Shown: positions 5,225-6,100 of the stretch, in pieces | How positions within the stretch are numbered: the stretch's first letter is position 1 | Layout: each line of letters begins with the position of its first letter | From: Sandaracinaceae bacterium | GTDB taxonomy: Bacteria > Myxococcota_A > Polyangia > Polyangiales > Houyiibacteriaceae | Reading direction: 5' to 3' | DNA: 6,100 bases | Assembly (NCBI GenBank): GCA_012514415.1 | Contig: JAAZAH010000206.1 | Location: 1-6,100 of the forward strand | The notes under the pieces: generated by a model | What the model saw: the letters and a program-made list of their open reading frames with translations, nothing else | What the model was told of the DNA's origin: nothing | Database searches by the model: none | Position numbers and translations under genes: made by a program

Positions 5225-6100
5225 ATGCCGATTCGAACCCTCATCCAAACCCTCAATCCTGCGCGCGGCAAAGCTCTCCATGTCCTCTCGCTCTTCGCTG
5301 CGCTCCTGACGCTCAGCGCATGTGCGCGATTTCCGAGCGCGCCTATCCTGCCTGAGGAATCCGATCTCTTCTCCGGGCCGATCGATCTCGAACCCGAAGG
5401 AATCGATGACGATCCGCCGAGTCCGTTCAGACTCGCTCCGGGTGATATCCTCACGCTCCATCTTTATTCGATGGAGACGACCTCCGTCGAAGGCGTCTTC
5501 GTCGACGCTTCGGGGCATCTTCACGTCCCTCTTGCGGGCTCAATCGAGGTCGGAGGCATGACGCTCGGCGAGGCCGAAGCCGTGATCCAGCTCGCGCTCC
5601 GCGAATACGATGAGGTCGTGCGCGTCTCGCTCACGGTCTCGACGCCCGCTGGACATCAGGCGAGTGTGCTTGGCGCCGTGGAAAACCCTGGGCGTGTCGT
5701 CGTGACCGAAGGACTTCGCCTCGCGGATCTCCTCGCCGCTGCGGGTGGAGCAACCCCTTATCGTGCACAAGACGGAAGCGATCAAACGGCCGATTTGGGC
5801 GGCGCGAGGCTTGTCCGCGGCGGAGAAATCGTCCCCGTGAGCGTTGAGCGCGCGCTCGTCGGCGATACGCGCCATAATGTACTGATTCGACCCGGCGATC
5901 ATCTGTACGTTCCGGGAAGCCGCGGACGAGCGATCACCATCCTTGGTGAGGTCGAGGCGCCCAGCCTCGTTCCCTATCAGACGGGGATCCGCCTGACACA
6001 AGCCCTTGCGCTCGCTGGAGGACTCAGCGGCGATGCTCACCGCCGCGATATCCGCGTCGTCCGCGGTCCGCTCGCCAAGCCGCGCGTCTACGGAGTGAAC
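5225..6100 (+). CDS. Wza-like polysaccharide export lipoprotein (3' end outside window)
   Basis: The frame is open from the ATG at 5225 to the right edge, giving 292 residues with no stop, so the gene is cut by the window. The start encodes Arg4, Arg14 and Lys16, a hydrophobic stretch about 18-30 and the lipobox Leu-Ser-Ala-Cys33, a typical lipoprotein signal. A polysaccharide export domain follows at about 68-145, opening with Phe-Arg-Leu-Ala-Pro-Gly-Asp and containing Ala-Ser-Gly-His-Leu-His-Val-Pro-Leu-Ala-Gly. One SLBB domain covers about 146-230 (Gly-Ala-Val-Glu-Asn-Pro-Gly-Arg and Arg-Pro-Gly-Asp-His-Leu-Tyr-Val-Pro). A second begins near 237 (Leu-Gly-Glu-Val-Glu-Ala-Pro, then Ala-Leu-Ala-Gly-Gly-Leu). 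Proteins of this family form the outer-membrane channel through which capsule or exopolysaccharide leaves the cell, with a Wzc-type inner-membrane partner. The epimerase upstream supports a polysaccharide locus. Confidence 0.9.
   Translation, partial: MPIRTLIQTLNPARGKALHVLSLFAALLTLSACARFPSAPILPEESDLFSGPIDLEPEGIDDDPPSPFRLAPGDILTLHLYSMETTSVEGVFVDASGHLHVPLAGSIEVGGMTLGEAEAVIQLALREYDEVVRVSLTVSTPAGHQASVLGAVENPGRVVVTEGLRLADLLAAAGGATPYRAQDGSDQTADLGGARLVRGGEIVPVSVERALVGDTRHNVLIRPGDHLYVPGSRGRAITILGEVEAPSLVPYQTGIRLTQALALAGGLSGDAHRRDIRVVRGPLAKPRVYGVN

Noticed and set aside
5086..5355. Open frame with an ATG at 5110 overlapping the epimerase stop (ATGA)
   Set aside because: The purine-rich GGGAGG touches the ATG with no spacing. 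The product is Arg/Ser/Pro-rich without a recognisable fold, and it overlaps the well-supported export gene in another frame.
5540..6040. 166-codon minus-strand open frame at the right end
   Set aside because: It is antisense to the export and SLBB domains, which are clearly coding on the plus strand.

Overview
The window (about 60% G+C) looks like chromosomal DNA from a delta-proteobacterial lineage of the Myxococcota/Bradymonadota type. The main pointer is the minus-strand gene at 2500-3957. It encodes an exported protein ending in a Gly-Gly-Cys-x-Cys / membrane segment / Arg-cluster tail, the MYXO-CTERM sorting signal typical of those groups. Leucine codon choice (CTC well above CTG) is similar in the two genes where I tallied it, and no gene stands out as recently acquired.

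Left part (1-2478, plus strand): an apparent operon. It starts with the C-terminal part of an M16-family zinc metalloprotease subunit whose start lies outside the window. This overlaps by ATGA a second M16-type gene whose zinc-binding motif is degenerate but which keeps the Arg/Tyr pair, so the two probably form an active/inactive M16B heterodimer. A small, acidic, four-cysteine lipoprotein of unknown function follows 26 bases later.

Middle (2500-3957, minus strand): the MYXO-CTERM protein, convergent with the lipoprotein gene and only 21 bases from it. It has a signal peptide, a beta-rich unassigned body, an Ig-like choice-of-anchor-D (ASH) domain, a very acidic linker and the sorting tail. 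A roughly 210-base divergent intergenic region (3958-4171) separates it from the next gene.

Right part (4172-6100, plus strand): the beginning of a surface-polysaccharide locus. A GalE-type NAD-dependent sugar-nucleotide epimerase would supply an activated sugar. After a 111-base spacer with two strong inverted repeats comes a Wza-like outer-membrane polysaccharide export lipoprotein, which runs off the right edge. Further exopolysaccharide genes are expected downstream.

I found no RNA gene, mobile element, CRISPR array or phage feature, and nothing that I would call a new biological system. The points most worth a second look are the split protease pair with its companion lipoprotein, the uncertain start of the MYXO-CTERM gene, and the structured leader before the export gene.
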